DNA from: Pollenia angustigena
Lineage: Eukaryota > Arthropoda > Insecta > Diptera > Polleniidae
DNA length: 64,000 bases
Reading direction: 5' to 3'
Assembly: GCA_930367215.1 (NCBI GenBank)
Contig: OV884060.1
Coordinates: 211,547,253 to 211,611,252 of the forward strand
The position numbers and the translations under genes were made by a program. The notes under the pieces are model-generated. The model did not search any database and was not told the DNA's origin. It was given only the letters and a program-made list of their open reading frames with translations. The first letter of the stretch is position 1. Every line of letters starts with the position of its first letter. This document shows, piece by piece, positions 10,850 through 22,559 of this stretch.

Positions 10850-12310
10850 ATTTACATGAGCAACTGCTATATGGCCTTATCTCGTGGTGGATTTTAAACA
10901 CTGGGTGGTCACTTATGCATTTACGAAATGCCCCTGTGTGTGCATGGATACTTTAGACACAGGTAGCAATTTTAGGAGCCGGAGCGATTTGTAACATCCA
11001 TTGCTATATTTAAGCCAGCAGCATATGTCGCATCTAGCCTAGTAAAAACTTTGCCTACAAAATAAAGTGTTGATTAATCAGAAAAAAGTAAGAGTACAAC
11101 TTACTTTTCTACTGAAAGAACCAATGAATTTTACAAGGGATGTCCCAAAATGAACGCATTCAAAAGTAAGTCATTATTTTTTACCTAATCTGAAAAACAA
11201 GTAGGTTTAGTAGTTTCATAGAAGAAATTTACGTAGTAATGAATGAAAGAAGCGATTAATTTTGAAAAAAAGGCAAAGTTTTTACTGGGAGGGAGAACCT
11301 CCATTGGCCGAACTTTCCCACAATGGTTAAAAACCAGCCTTGCATATGAAAGTCTCCCTCCTCGCGGTTTTAGGTATAAGCCACAGCCTTTACGTGATCC
11401 CCGAAAGTATCCCTTCGTCAAGAAACGCAGCTATCCATCAGAAAAGCAAGGCTTTCGCAAAGACAATTATCTTGAAAGGCAAGAAGCATTTCTCACAAGA
11501 AGTATACCATGGAGGGGCTCAACCAATAGTCAGACCGCTCACAGGGGGCTTCTGTCTCCTTTAGCACCAGAACTAAATAGTTTGGTAGAATTTTGAACTC
11601 GAAAACCCAAAGGACCTCAGAAACCCTGTCATTTTGGCAAAACCCAGTAATTTTCTCCAGTTATGCATACAACTATTATTTTCCAGAGTGGATATAACAT
11701 CAAAAGGTCGAAGGTCCTTAAGATGGTTTACTACGAACTCTGAAAGGCGTAGCACATCCTCCGGGAGAAGGTTTTGTGGATATAAATATTAGGTGGATCT
11801 TACCCATTGTTATATGCATTTACCAAGTGCCCCTGTATATGTGAGAGCCATTTCTCATACACAGGTTGTAATTAGATCGTATAACCAACAAAATTATACT
11901 CTCCCCCTTGTTTAGGCGCTGGAGCTATCTACCCTCCGCTGCCAATTTATTCAAAGGCATGGTAGCAACAGAGCCTTAGGACGATTAAATCATCGCAGCT
12001 GGTGCCCTCTCCACATGACCACTCCTAATTATAATTACACACCGTATAAGCCACGATTTAGGCCTAACCAAAGCCACTAGGTGATTCTCGAAAGTATCCT
12101 TAAAAGTAGGACATGACAATCTTTCGAGTTCCTGGAATTCAGGAAGCATTTCTTGGAAATCATTCTAACGGAGACTTTAATCGGTATGCTACCCATCGGG
12201 GACTAATGACTCCAGTAGCTCCAAATCACAATCACTCAAGAAATCGGTAAACTTCAGAAGCCCTGCCACTACAGATGTTTGTCGCATCCTAATAACCATA
12301 CACCTGCAGC
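10850..12310 (+). repeat. Two diverged direct copies of an unrecognised repeat
   Basis: Blocks recur in the same order about 0.7-0.9 kb apart: 'gcatttac.aa.tgcccctgt' near 10918 and 11817; 'aggagccggagcga' and 'ggcgctggagctat' near 10973 and 11913; 'ccccgaaagtatccc' and 'ttctcgaaagtatcc' near 11398 and 12083; 'cctcagaaaccctgtca' and 'cttcagaagccctgcca' near 11615 and 12253. An ORF at 11243-11596 (117 codons, Arg/Lys/Pro-rich, starting MKEAINFEKKAKFLLGGRTS) falls in the first copy, but the second is not open in that frame. No known family. Confidence 0.5.
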
Positions 12311-12639
12311 ATTATCTATGCTCTCAATGTCCTAGGAAAGAATATCATATAAACCGCTACCATATCTCCGTTTCGAAGAACTCTATGGAATAAACAAACC
12401 GATCTTGTTGAAAATTTGTGTCTAAACTACTATCCCATAGGACTAACCTTGGTTCAAATTTCAACCAAATTGGAAGACATCGATTTAAAAAATTGGGTCA
12501 CTTAGCATTAAATGCCCCATACGTAAAGTAGACTGGTCCTTATTTTCTGATTTAAAAATGTTTAACGTAGATCCTCTTAAAATTTTTTATTTTCGAAAAT
12601 ATTAGAAAAATTTTTTATTCTTTTGTGACGAAAAATTTT

Positions 12640-12706
12640 GTAGGCGGAGTCGGAGTCGCGAGTCCGACTCCGGTACAAAAACCTCAACTCCGTCTCCACA
12701 GCCCTG
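12640..12706. mobile_element. hAT-type terminus, single end
   Basis: 'ggagtcggagtcgcgagtcc' followed by 'ccgtctccacagccctg'; the inverted end CAGGGCTGTGGAGACGGAG is a common insect hAT terminus. No partner end was found. Confidence 0.5.
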
Positions 12707-13785
12707 TACGTCTATTTTATAAAAAAATGTAATTGAAAATCTTCATCGATTTCAATATAAAGAAAATTTAATTGTAAATCCACCTCGATTAAAAATTTAC
12801 TTGATTTGAATATCCAGCCAGAACACGGTTGAACAAGAGTGCAGAAAAACCAAAGACTTACGATGCAAACTTGACAATAGCAAAATTTGTAATTGCCAAG
12901 TTTTGATCTTAAATCTTTTGTTTCTAAGCACCCTCGTGTTGTTCCCTCGATAAACGTTATATATTTTGCAACAAGGCTTTATGATTACCAAATTAATTAT
13001 CTTTAAACTATAAAAAGGCTTCTGTTTTATTCCTTGGTCCATTCCAACAATTTGTTCCTTAAAGCACTTCTAATTAATACTTGTTTATAAAAAAAAGACA
13101 ATGTCGTCTTATGCAAATTTGCGTTGTTGCTAAAAAAAAAAAAGGCAGACGAAAATGACTAACAAGACATCATTAAAGTTCTACATATAAAAAAAAAGAA
13201 GAAGGTAAACTATTAAACATAAATTAACTCAACACTTTTGCCACAAATTGTGGCGTAAAAGCAAGCAACAAAAGTATCCTCCCCGCTCAAATCTTTTTGC
13301 AACTTTCAAAGTATGCGTGAGTGTTTTCGTGACAGTTGTTTATTTAATTAATAGACATTTTATGGTTAATGTTGGTGTCTTGAGCTGACTTCTAGTGTCA
13401 GTAGGTGGCAGAGCTGACAATAAAAAATAACTTTTCTGGACATTTTATTGTTTGTCTGCCGATACCATCCTTTAACGCAAACTATAAATAATGTCTTGCT
13501 GTTAATCATTTAACTGGTTGAGTTTAATCGCTGGGCCATTTATATCGTGTTTATTGACATTGTCAAACACAAATATAATTACAGCACGAGGTGCAGAGAG
13601 AAACTAAGATAGAATTCATCTTTTAAGTAAAATTTTTTAACAAAAAGTTATTTTTTTAACAAAAAGGGTTAAAACAAAAAGGGCGGTTTGCAATAAATGA
13701 TAATTTTTTTCTTTAACCAAAAAAGGCTTTTAGATAAAAATAAAAAACTTTTTGAAGAACAAAAATTACCATTTCAAGTATACAT
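12707..13785. other. Unannotated intronic stretch
   Basis: AT-rich sequence with short A-runs. A repeated 'ttttttaacaaaaag' unit lies near 13630-13680. No supported gene or element. Confidence 0.4.
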
Positions 13786-15261
13786 CAGGAATGTTAGATG
13801 TGACAATTTTACGTCATTTTGACGATTTTTTTCGATGAATTTACCAAAATGACGATTGACGATTTTAAATGTAGAGTAACTTAGGTTTTGACGATTTAAT
13901 CCTGTCAATAAATTTATTTTAAACTTTAATCTGTCATCAATTTTATAACACTTCAATCTGGCAAGTTAAGTTTTTTCTTAGTTTGTATATGTGTGTAGAG
14001 GCGAATATATATTTATACTAGCGGACCCGATGAACTTCGCCTGAGAATATTAATACAACACAAATATTTAAATTTTCAATGTGATTTATTTGAATGGAAT
14101 CAGTAGAGAGCGATTTGATGAACAATGTTTTTTCGATTTGTTTTCCGGCGCAAAAACAAATAGCGAAGATGGTTTTCCAACACGCGAACATGCAACGTAC
14201 AGCTGACCGTGCGGAAAACAGGGAAATTCGAGATTAATCCCACAAACTTCTAGGGATTGGCGTTGCGATTTATTGATTGTCATTGCAAATGCCAATCGAA
14301 CGGGGAACTGAATCCGCTTGAATTGGAATGGAAGGTCAGTTGGAATAATGGGAATTCGTGGGATAAGGACTTACTCTCCTTTGAATTTGCCCTTGATGAT
14401 TGTCGCCTGAATCACATTGTTCATTAGCTTTTTGACGGTCAACCGCGTACAGTTGCACATTTTTTGAGGATTGAGATTCCGCAACATTATTATGATCGAT
14501 ACCACCTTCAGCTGTTAATTATGCGGCGGAGTTCCTGGTACGTCAAGCGAGTTCAAAAATTCCGACGGGTAGGTGGTCGGTTCATTTTCGTCGGTCACGC
14601 AGTCAACAGATTTGTACGTTTGCAGTTGTCCTGCGATTTGACTTTGAATAATTAAGTTTGAGCTATCGACGTCCTTATTCTTCGCTGCTAGTATTGCCCG
14701 TTCACGAATCCAATCGAGATTTTTGTAATTTTGTGCAATGCCAGGGAACACTTTGCTGATAAGTTCTTCCTTGGACGATGTGAATTTCAGGGAACGATAA
14801 CAATCCATTCGAAACATCAACAGGAATTTGGCCGTTGCCAAGCTCCAGCAGTTGTCCCGAGAATTTAGCAGCCGATGGGTCGTTTTGCAACGCGACTCTC
14901 ATGTTTGTGTTCAATTGCAACTTCTGGACACGCCTCCACAAAGACGACGATTACAGGCACGCGTTAAGTTCATCCGCAGCAGAAGATTTGGGGATGACAG
15001 GAAGTGTTTGACGAAAATCTCCGGTGAGCAATATCAAAGCCTCACCAAATCGTCTTATGTATTAAAAATTCTATATTTGTTGGTTTTGTATAATTTTATA
15101 CTTAATTATTTGTTTATGTTTTAATAGAGTAATTAATCCGTGTTGATAAAAAATCGATTTTTTATATGACGATTTTTTTACGTTTTTTTCCGAACTAATG
15201 ACGATTATGACGATTTTTTTCAAATTTTGACGATAATTCGAAAAAACATCTAACATCACTG
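13786..15261. mobile_element. hAT element with 8-bp target duplication, containing a Helitron fragment
   Basis: Ends are CAGGAATGTTAGATGT and ACATCTAACATCACTG, flanked by perfect 8-bp duplications gtatacat at 13778-13785 and 15262-15269. Iterated 'tgacgattttt' motifs occupy both subterminal regions (13800-13930 and 15150-15240). The middle, about 14020-15060, is a Helitron insertion. There is no hAT transposase of its own, so it is non-autonomous. Confidence 0.88.
14020..15060 (-). pseudogene. Helitron (PIF1-type) helicase C-terminal fragment
   Basis: The reverse strand reads RFGEALILLTGDFRQTLPVI (PIF1 motif with the GDFRQ.LPVIP signature), SSLWRRVQKLQLNTNMRV, PEIHIVQG, then after a frame change TSSKEELISKVFPGI, and finally AFAMTINKSQRQSLEVCGIN with HGQLYVACSRVGKPSSLFVF. 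The last is helicase motif V/VI, with the usual Gly of 'KSQGQ' replaced by Arg. Internal stops and frameshifts make it a pseudogene. The end after the helicase, near 14020-14050, reads 'ctagcggacccgatgaactt' on the + strand, matching the terminal region of insect Helitron-like elements. The N-terminal Rep domain is absent. Confidence 0.85.
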
Positions 15262-15269
15262 GTATACAT

Positions 15270-15898
15270 ATTTAATTGCTCTCTTAAAATTTAGTTTTCG
15301 CAAATTACTCCCTTTTTGGAAATCTAACGTTTTGACAACTATTTTGAGAGAGAGAAACTTTTTGACAAAAACTTCTTTTTTACAAAATCTTTAATTTTTT
15401 TAACACTAAAATTGTCATTTAATTTAGATTTTAAAATTTATACGAATCCGCTTTAAAATTGATCCTTCTTAAATGGCGCCACAACAAAAAGTCTTTCTTA
15501 TCTTTTGATTTACAGAGATTTAAATTTACTATTTCATGCCAATAAAAATAAACAGCCCTGTGGGCGTCATTTATTATAAAACTTTAAGAATAGAAAAAAT
15601 AATACAATAAATCATGCTTTTATTGCCAATATATGGCGTTTTTTTTAGGAAATTAAAAAATAAATCGCAAAATTTCGCTTGACATATTGTCAATTGTTGT
15701 TGATAGATGGTGTAAATGTAAAAATAAAAATAGATTAGAAATAAAAAAAATAAACAGTTAAACATTTAAATAACCGAATTATTTCTTATTTAGTGGTTGT
15801 GGTCACCAGTTCAAGTAGAAGAAATAAGCCATGGAGTAGCATTATTCAAGGAGTGCCAAGGTTCTCTCTTTATTGAATCAGCAAATAAATTACGTTAA
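15270..15898. other. Unannotated AT-rich stretch
   Basis: No recognised gene or transposon; Phe/Tyr-rich short frames are low complexity. Confidence 0.4.
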
Positions 15899-15945
15899 CA
15901 GGCAGGCAGGCAGGCAGACAGACAGACAGACAGACAGACAGACAG
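15899..15945. repeat. (CAGG)n/(CAGA)n microsatellite
   Basis: About four CAGG units followed by about eight CAGA units, a compound tetranucleotide repeat. Confidence 0.95.
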
Positions 15946-16310
15946 TTATTAAGACCGAATGAAAAATATAGGTTAAACGTTAACTATTTAACACAACAAT
16001 ACACACGTTTAGTAAAATTTATTTCATTGGTAACTTTGACTTGAAAAAAAAACACTAACAAAACTAAACTCAAGTAAATGGGTTGAAATTTGCATTTTAA
16101 TGGATTTGAGACAGGCAAGAACAAGAAAAAAAATTAGACCAATGAAAAAAAATATTAAAGTAAATGATTAACAAAAAGCTTCTATTACAAAAAGAAAACT
16201 ATTTTTAAAAGAAGGTAGGTCCATGAAAAAGTTGTTTTTAACTTTAAAAAAAAGCAATTTTTTTAAAAGAGCCTTTAGAAAAGTACTTTTTAAAAAATGT
16301 TTTGCTATAC

Positions 16311-17225
16311 CTTTCACCACTAGTGGTGACTGAGGGTATACGAAGTTTGGCTTTCTGAGTGAAACTTTTGCTATATTCGTCTCAGAGCCCATAAAGTTTA
16401 TACAATGTATATATTCTGAGTCCTTGAGTAATTCCAAGTCGATTTAGCCATGTTCGATTGTTTGTCCATCCGTCCGTCCGTCTGTCTGTTTGTCCATCTG
16501 TTGAAGTCACGCTCACTTTCGAATAACTCAAAAAAAAATAACACTATTGGTATCTAGTTGTTTCTAGGTTTCCTGAGCAGTACCGCAGAACCGGTGCAAT
16601 AGGATAAAAGTTACGAATCCAAATGTGAAATAACCACCCTCAAAAATTAAAAATTTTGCTACAAAAACCAACATAAATAACTGACAGAATGCACTGATTC
16701 TTCTTAAATTTTGGACAAATGCGTTTTTTGTAAAGATTGTACCATAATTTCCAATAGGTCCCCCATAAAGCCCACTCTCGGAAAATACTAAAGTTAGACT
16801 AAAACCATAGTAAATAACACTACTACAGTAAAAGTCAGCCTGTCATAGTTTTATAAGATTAAAAAACACTTTGCTAAATTTCGTGAATATCGATCCATAA
16901 TTTCCCTTAGGTCCCATTTAAAATCTGCTCTCGGAAAACACTTTAGTACGCCTGAAACCGTAACGAATAATGAAATTAAAGTAAAATTGTTTCATTAGAT
17001 TAGACATCACTCTGACAAATTCTTTTGAAGTTCATATTTTCCTTAGGCCCCATATAAAGCCCACTCTGCGAAATCATATGAATACGACTAAAACCCTTAC
17101 AAATATAGATATTGTGGTAAAGTATGGTCCAATTTAGCTTTATATGACCAGAAAAAACACCATGAAAATTTGTGAAAATCGGTGTATAATTAACGATTGA
17201 GAAGCATTTTAGTATCAAATCTAAT
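16311..17225 (+). repeat. Dispersed fly repeat of 'tataccttt-caccac' type
   Basis: Begins ctatacctttcaccactagt, followed by 'gaagtttggctttct' and a 'gtccatccgtccgtccgtct' run. It then carries three diverged internal blocks of 'aggtcccatataaagcccac' type near 16755, 16910 and 17045. Non-coding. Confidence 0.6.
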
Positions 17226-18925
17226 TTCCTCTACAACGCGGTATAACCCATGGGTCAAGTAACACTATCGGATAAAATATTTTAAAACCATTAGCCATGT
17301 AAGGTGCTGCATCGTTTTAACCCATTCCCAGCCATTGTAATCGCTTGGGTACAGAAAAAAGGCAATATTTAAGTGCGCATAAATTTTTTATTAAAAGAAA
17401 TTAGACAACGTTTGTTATGCTTTTGCATTCAACACATTGTGCTTTAAAGACACACATAAAAAAATGTAAAGAAAAATATACCGTTATAGTGTATTTTCTT
17501 TTGTTTTTGTAACACTTTATCATTTTTGTGATTTTTAGCTAGGCCAGTAACAATTGAGCTGCATAGAGTAAATACTGTTTTGTTGAAGCAAAAATTTATT
17601 TTAGATTCCTGTAGAAGAGTGTTTGTTGCACATTTAAAAAAAAAGTTACAAGAAATTTTTTTTTTCGGCAACGTTATGTGAGTAGCGAAATCGCTGTACC
17701 CAATCGAGTACAATGGCTTGATACGTATAATTTTATGAAAATTTTTGTTGGACCAAAATGGAATTTCAAACCATCAAACCGTCAAGTTTTGTGTTAAAGC
17801 TTTTACAAATTTAAGCAGATAAATGAAGATGATCACAAAAATTTCGATATAGCTATAATTTTACCAGATTCGGACTATAACGCAGATGAAGAGGAGGGGA
17901 ATGCTTTTTGATCGCATGCCAAATGATGTACCAGGTAAAGTCGAAGTATTTTTCGGCATAGAAAGCGAAGATTATATCCCACTTGAGCAAATGCGACAAA
18001 AAATAAAGATTTCAAAATCAAGCAAAATAGCTCCTAAGTGGACAAGAGACCTTGTGATATTCAAATGCATCATACCAATTTTTTTTTGGTAGCCACTCTT
18101 TAAAATAATTCATAAGAGTTAAACCAGTGAGATTTGGTTTCAAAAATAGGATGCTAACGAGCAGCTCCGGTTATTTATACCAATTCGATACCTACTGTGC
18201 GGCCAAAGGTATAAGATCAAAACTCCCTCTTGGATCCCGAGGCGTGCTTGATTCTTTGGACAACGTTCCTAACCCTTTATATCATGCCCGATTTTATTTG
18301 CGAATCTGTACCCAGAAAGTGAATATTTCCAAACGGTCGGTAGCTGCTGGTGTTGCAACTAGCGGTGAAAACCTCTTTCCTAAATGGATAAAAAATCAGT
18401 TACGATGTCGTGAGTGTCATAACAGAATAAGATGGGTATTTGAGCAATGCGATGTTGCTCTATGTGTTGAAAAAGTATGTTTTAAAAATGTTCATACCTA
18501 AAAAATTGCATACTCATGACGCCACTGTACCCGTCCGAGTACAGCCCTAAAAACACACTTCCAGAAATTTTTTTTTAATTTTTTGCTTTTTCTATATTTA
18601 TTAACTGTATTTAATTATAAACAAATAAATGAATTTAAATTTTTTTTGTTTTTAATGGTCTTGGCCTTTAATGGGTTAAAATAGAAGGATCTTTTGTCGA
18701 AATATTGAAAATCTTGTATTTAAAGCAAAACTCAAAAATAATTTATTTATTAATTTTAACATTTTTTTTAAGGTTTTTTTGTGTATTTAAAATTTTATTT
18801 AAGAACTTTTTTTAAAATATGCAAATTAAAAAAATCACTCAAAAATGTCAAAGTGTGCAAAAATATGAAACATAAAATGCAAAAACAAATCGATGCCATT
18901 TTAATGCAAATTTAATGATTTGCAA
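17225..18925 (-). mobile_element. hAT-like relic, second copy, split by piggyBac
   Basis: Left part 17280-17320 ('ccatgtaaggtgctgcatcg') and right part 18680-18925 ('ggatcttttgtcgaaatatt', then 'caaatcgatgccatttta') match 4760-5075 of the hAT element at 3979-5148 in order and orientation. The outer boundaries are unclear. Confidence 0.7.
17321..18675 (+). mobile_element. Defective piggyBac element
   Basis: Flanked by TTAA at 17317-17320 and 18676-18679, with inverted ends CCCATTcccag and ctttAATGGG. ORF 17886-18092 has PNDVPGKVEVFFGIESEDYI and an acidic lead-in (DSDYNADEEEG-like in another frame). ORF 18127-18501 has RFGFKNRMLTSSSGYLYQFD, TYCAAKGIRSKLPLGSRGV and a C-terminal Cys-rich segment RCRECHNRIRWVFEQCDVAL. 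These are piggyBac transposase motifs in the right order. Frameshifts and missing central sequence make it non-functional. Confidence 0.9.
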
Positions 18926-19441
18926 AGATAACACTATGCAACAGATGGGAAGTTTTTTTCCCCCTGAATAAACACTATATTTTTTTGATCGGCTATAGTC
19001 ACCTTCCTGCAAAAATCATCATTATTTAAAATTCTATGGTAAGGTTTTTTTTTAAATTAAGATTTTTGAAAAGGCAGCTCCTTACATCTTATCGTAACTT
19101 TGGAACGACGTACTCGATTATCTTATGCAATCCGTCAAAACATTTTAAATTACGCCAGATTTAAGTTTCTCTAATATAATTTTTTAATTTAGCCATTATT
19201 TTTGGAGTTATTGAGGCCGAAGTGGCAAAAAAAAATATTTTTCTTTTTGTTTTTTTTTTTTTTTATAAAACCTTTGAATTAAAAAAATTCATAAAAAATT
19301 TAAATCAACAAATACTTATCAGTTTTAGTACTTAAGATCAAAGCTGCATGTATAAGAAGTAAAATAAATTTTATTTTATATAAATCCATGGTCAAATTCC
19401 TGTTTTATTTCCGATAAACTGAAAGTACCTAGTTTTGACAA
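18926..19441. other. Unannotated AT-rich stretch
   Basis: Homopolymer-rich sequence; no recognised gene or element. Confidence 0.4.
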
Positions 19442-19519
19442 TTTTTATCGCAAATTTGTGTACAGCAACATGTTTATTTATGTTTGCAACATGTTGCTCG
19501 ACACAAATTTGCGATAAAA
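19442..19519. repeat. Near-perfect 34-bp-arm inverted repeat (hairpin)
   Basis: The left arm starts tttttatcgcaaatttgtgt and the right arm ends acacaaatttgcgataaaaa, with inner arms 'cagcaacatgtt' and 'caacatgttgctc' around a loop of about 10 nt ('tatttatgtt'). Only about two mismatches. It could be a tiny palindromic MITE or a precursor-like hairpin; there is no direct sign of expression. Confidence 0.85.
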
Positions 19520-19789
19520 AAAAGGCAAAACTACCCAATGAAAAATGGAGCTTCCAACGAATTTTCATATTGTGGAGGACAGATTATATAAAAATTGGTT
19601 TACAAATTATAGATCCCATTAACAGCCCATTCCTGAAATATTCGTACTCTCGGTGGAGGCTATTGAGTAAATTCTTGAGTTTAATGCAATTTTGTAAACT
19701 AAAGGATGCTTAAAAACTGTAGTGCTACCAAAACATCGGACACTTTTAGATCGTGGTAGTTTCAAGCACATCGTTAGTTCATCTCTAGT

Positions 19790-20311
19790 TAAGTTTTTTT
19801 TTCTTCGGACGTTTAGTGTTTGGTTTTTTTTGTTATTAAAATAAATAAAAGTAAAAATTATATTTAGGGAAAGCTACAAGAAAAGCAAAAAACTTAAAGT
19901 ATATGCGGATTTAGTTCTTCAAGTTCTACTCCATAGTGGGAATTTGACCGAAGTCTAAAATTAATTTTATGTGTTTAAGACACAACTGTTTGGTAAACTT
20001 TTGGTGGACTAATTTCAACATTAAATTAAATTAAATTATTTCAACAATATCTGTGTCCATAAGTTCATTTAAACCTGAATTTTTTTATTTGTATTTACTT
20101 ACTGACCAAAATTTCATTAACTTTCTTTGAGTCGTCCCAAATGCCCTGTACTTAAACAGAAATAACTCTACGCGACGTCGACTTAATGCGCCATTAAAGA
20201 AACCAAGTGACTGTCAATAGTAATCGATTAATGTCAATAACGAATAAGGAAATGCAATCATTGTTTCGCTGTCTTCCAAAAGAGTCGACGTTAACTTTCA
20301 TAATAGGGGTG
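19790..20311. mobile_element. MITE family D, copy 1
   Basis: Shares 'ctccatagtgggaatttgac', 'aagtctaaaattaatttta' and 'gtcaatagtaatcgatt' in order with 45680-46267. The right end ctttcataataggggtg is the inverse of that copy's left end cacccctattataca. The left end here is degraded. Confidence 0.7.
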
Positions 20312-21535
20312 ATTATTTGGTAGACAGGGGCCAATGTTTTATATTTTACTTAATTTAAAGAATTGGAGGCAAAACTGTGGCCGATATTTATAAAGTTGTG
20401 GCCGAAAAACTCATATAAACGTATGAATACATTCAATCAGTACAATTTTTCAATTTCGGTTTAATTAAAAAAAACTTTTAAATGAATGTTTACGACGGCT
20501 CTTAACCTATTGTATAAGATTTCAAGCAAAGATTTTCGATCGACTATTCTTAATCGAATGTCATAATTTCAAATTTACATACAATCTATTCGACATCGAA
20601 TACGGCGATCTCAATTATGATTTCGGTCAAATTCAGTCGAGCGCGAATGATTCGGCTGCAGATATCATGCAAACCAAAACTTTTTTGTGTTTGTTTTTTA
20701 TCAAATTTGTAATTAAATATCAATAAAATCAAATATGATTTGAAAATCGCGATATTCTATTCTTGATTAATAATCTAAAACGAGTTTTGAATAAAACAAA
20801 AATATCTGACATATAAATATTGAAAATATTCCATTAAACTTGGTTGACTTGAAATATTTTTGTGTTAAATATAAAAACCACAAAAATTCTGTTGACTATA
20901 GAAAAGGCGTTGTATGTACGTAAAAATATGTACATGTAGATATAATGTAAAATGTACATTCATATATTTAAAAATAAATTTCATACTGTTTCGCTCTTTA
21001 CGTATGTATTAAGGAGTCATGTTAATAAATGCGCCTCTTGATATTCAAAAAAAAAAACCAACCATGCACAAGAAATAATAATAAAAAAAAAAAAAAAAAC
21101 TGAAACAAAAACCAAAATTGTAATAAAAAATCGAAACAGTGGATGACCTTGCAACCGTTGCACTCGCATAAGCCACTTCTTTAACTGTAGAAAACATTAT
21201 ATGATTGCATTTGGTTTTTTTTTTAAGTTTTTAATTTTTAACTAAACAAGTCTGTATTAAATAATGAAGTTATGGTGTGGTTTGCAGCAGGTTTCTGCTT
21301 CGCTGATTTTTTTGTATTCTGTTTTTTTTTTTTTTAGTACAAAACTACTATATCTTTTAAGTGTTTTAGTTTTGAAGTTTTATTACTTTTTACAGTTTTT
21401 TTTTTTTTTTGCAAAAACTATTTTTAGACTTAAAACATTTTTCAGCTTGGAACATTAAAAGTAAAAGTGAATTTTGGCTTTAAAATAAACAGAAGAAAAC
21501 TGAAATTGAAAGCTGCTTAAAAATGCAAGAAAAAC
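20312..21535. other. Unannotated stretch with 'ttcgat' motifs
   Basis: 20520-20660 repeats 'atcgaatg', 'cgacatcgaat' and 'cagtcgagcg', resembling 3160-3310. The rest is AT-rich with long A and T runs. No coding sequence. Confidence 0.4.
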
Positions 21536-22220
21536 AAGTAAGAAAGTATAGTCGGTCAAGCCCGACCATATGATACCCTACACCACAGTATTAAAAAACA
21601 CATCATGCTTATATGTCCATATAAATATGGATTTATCTATGCTTATAAAACTTATTAAAATCGGGCTAAAAGTTTGTGAGGGGCAGAAATTGCCCCCTAC
21701 CTCTCCTTGTGGTCCTATTTTTGAAAAACTGTACAGCTTATGTGTCTATATAGATATGGATCTATCTATGTTTTGAATTTCATTAAAATCGGTTTGAGAG
21801 GCAGAAATTGGCCCTATCTCCCCTCGTGGTCCTATTTTTTAAAAAATACATCCCTTTTGTGTCCATGAAGATATGGTTCTATGTTAGTTTTAAATTTTAT
21901 TAAAATCGGTTTGATAGTTTCTGAGAGGAAGAAATTTCCCCCTATCTTCCCTCGTGGTCCTACGATTTGGCCCATTTTCAATAATCTTGGTCCTTGAGTC
22001 AATAAGAATCAAATTATCTCTAAAATTGCGACCTGTACTTTGCGCACAAGGTTACATGGACATCCAGCCAGCCGGACGGACATCGTTAGTTCGACTCAGA
22101 AAATGATTCTGAGTCGATCGGTATACTTTAAGGTGGGTCTAGGACCAATATTTTAAGGCGTTACATACATCAGCACAAATGCATAATACCCTCTCCACTA
22201 TTGTGGTGTGGGTATAATGA
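21536..22220 (+). repeat. Dispersed repeat family C, apparently complete
   Basis: Starts aacaagtaagaaagtatagt and 'cggtcaagcccgaccatat', and ends accctctccactattgtggt followed by gtgggtata. Inside, three tandem blocks of 'taaaatcgg...gaggcagaaattg..cctat' lie near 21655, 21780 and 21900, and a palindromic 'gattctgagtcgatcggtat' near 22103. Partial copies: 23240-23360, 43286-44085 (reverse) and 51870-51920. Confidence 0.7.
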
Positions 22221-22289
22221 TTCGGAATCAAAAATCGTTTTTCATTTGAATCTTGAATTTTTTGTTTTGTGGTTTTTTTGTTAAATAAG

Positions 22290-22550
22290 GGCTGTTTTCC
22301 TAAACGCCTGTTGCATTGTAGTAATACATGGCAACATGTTCTTAAATGCAACCATAACAATTTTGACAATGCATTTAGCTCCGAAATGCAACTTTGTAGT
22401 TGTCACTGCGCAGAGAAAAGCAAATAAAGCAGTTAAAATAATGTAGATGCAAACCATATTCATATACAATACAAAGTATGTGAAAATTTAAGTACACAAT
22501 GCATCAACACGGTATTGATACATTGTGAACACACGTTTAGGAAAACGGCC
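22290..22550. mobile_element. Small TIR element with iterated 'aatgcaac' motifs
   Basis: Ends GGCTGTTTTCCTAAACG and CGTTTAGGAAAACGGCC (one mismatch). Variants of 'atgcaac/gttgcat' and 'acaatgcat' recur between the ends. No clear target duplication. Non-coding. Confidence 0.75.
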
Positions 22551-22559
22551 AAGTTCTCT

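Noticed and set aside
11243..11596. 117-codon + strand ORF as a host gene
   Set aside because: Lies in a duplicated repeat whose second copy is not open; no recognised domain or splice context.
15899..15945. CRISPR-like or other structured repeat array
   Set aside because: Simple compound tetranucleotide microsatellite without spacers.
19435..19713. 92-codon ORF starting MTIFIANLCTATCLFMFATC
   Set aside because: Its first 25 codons are the 19442-19519 hairpin and the rest has no recognised motif.
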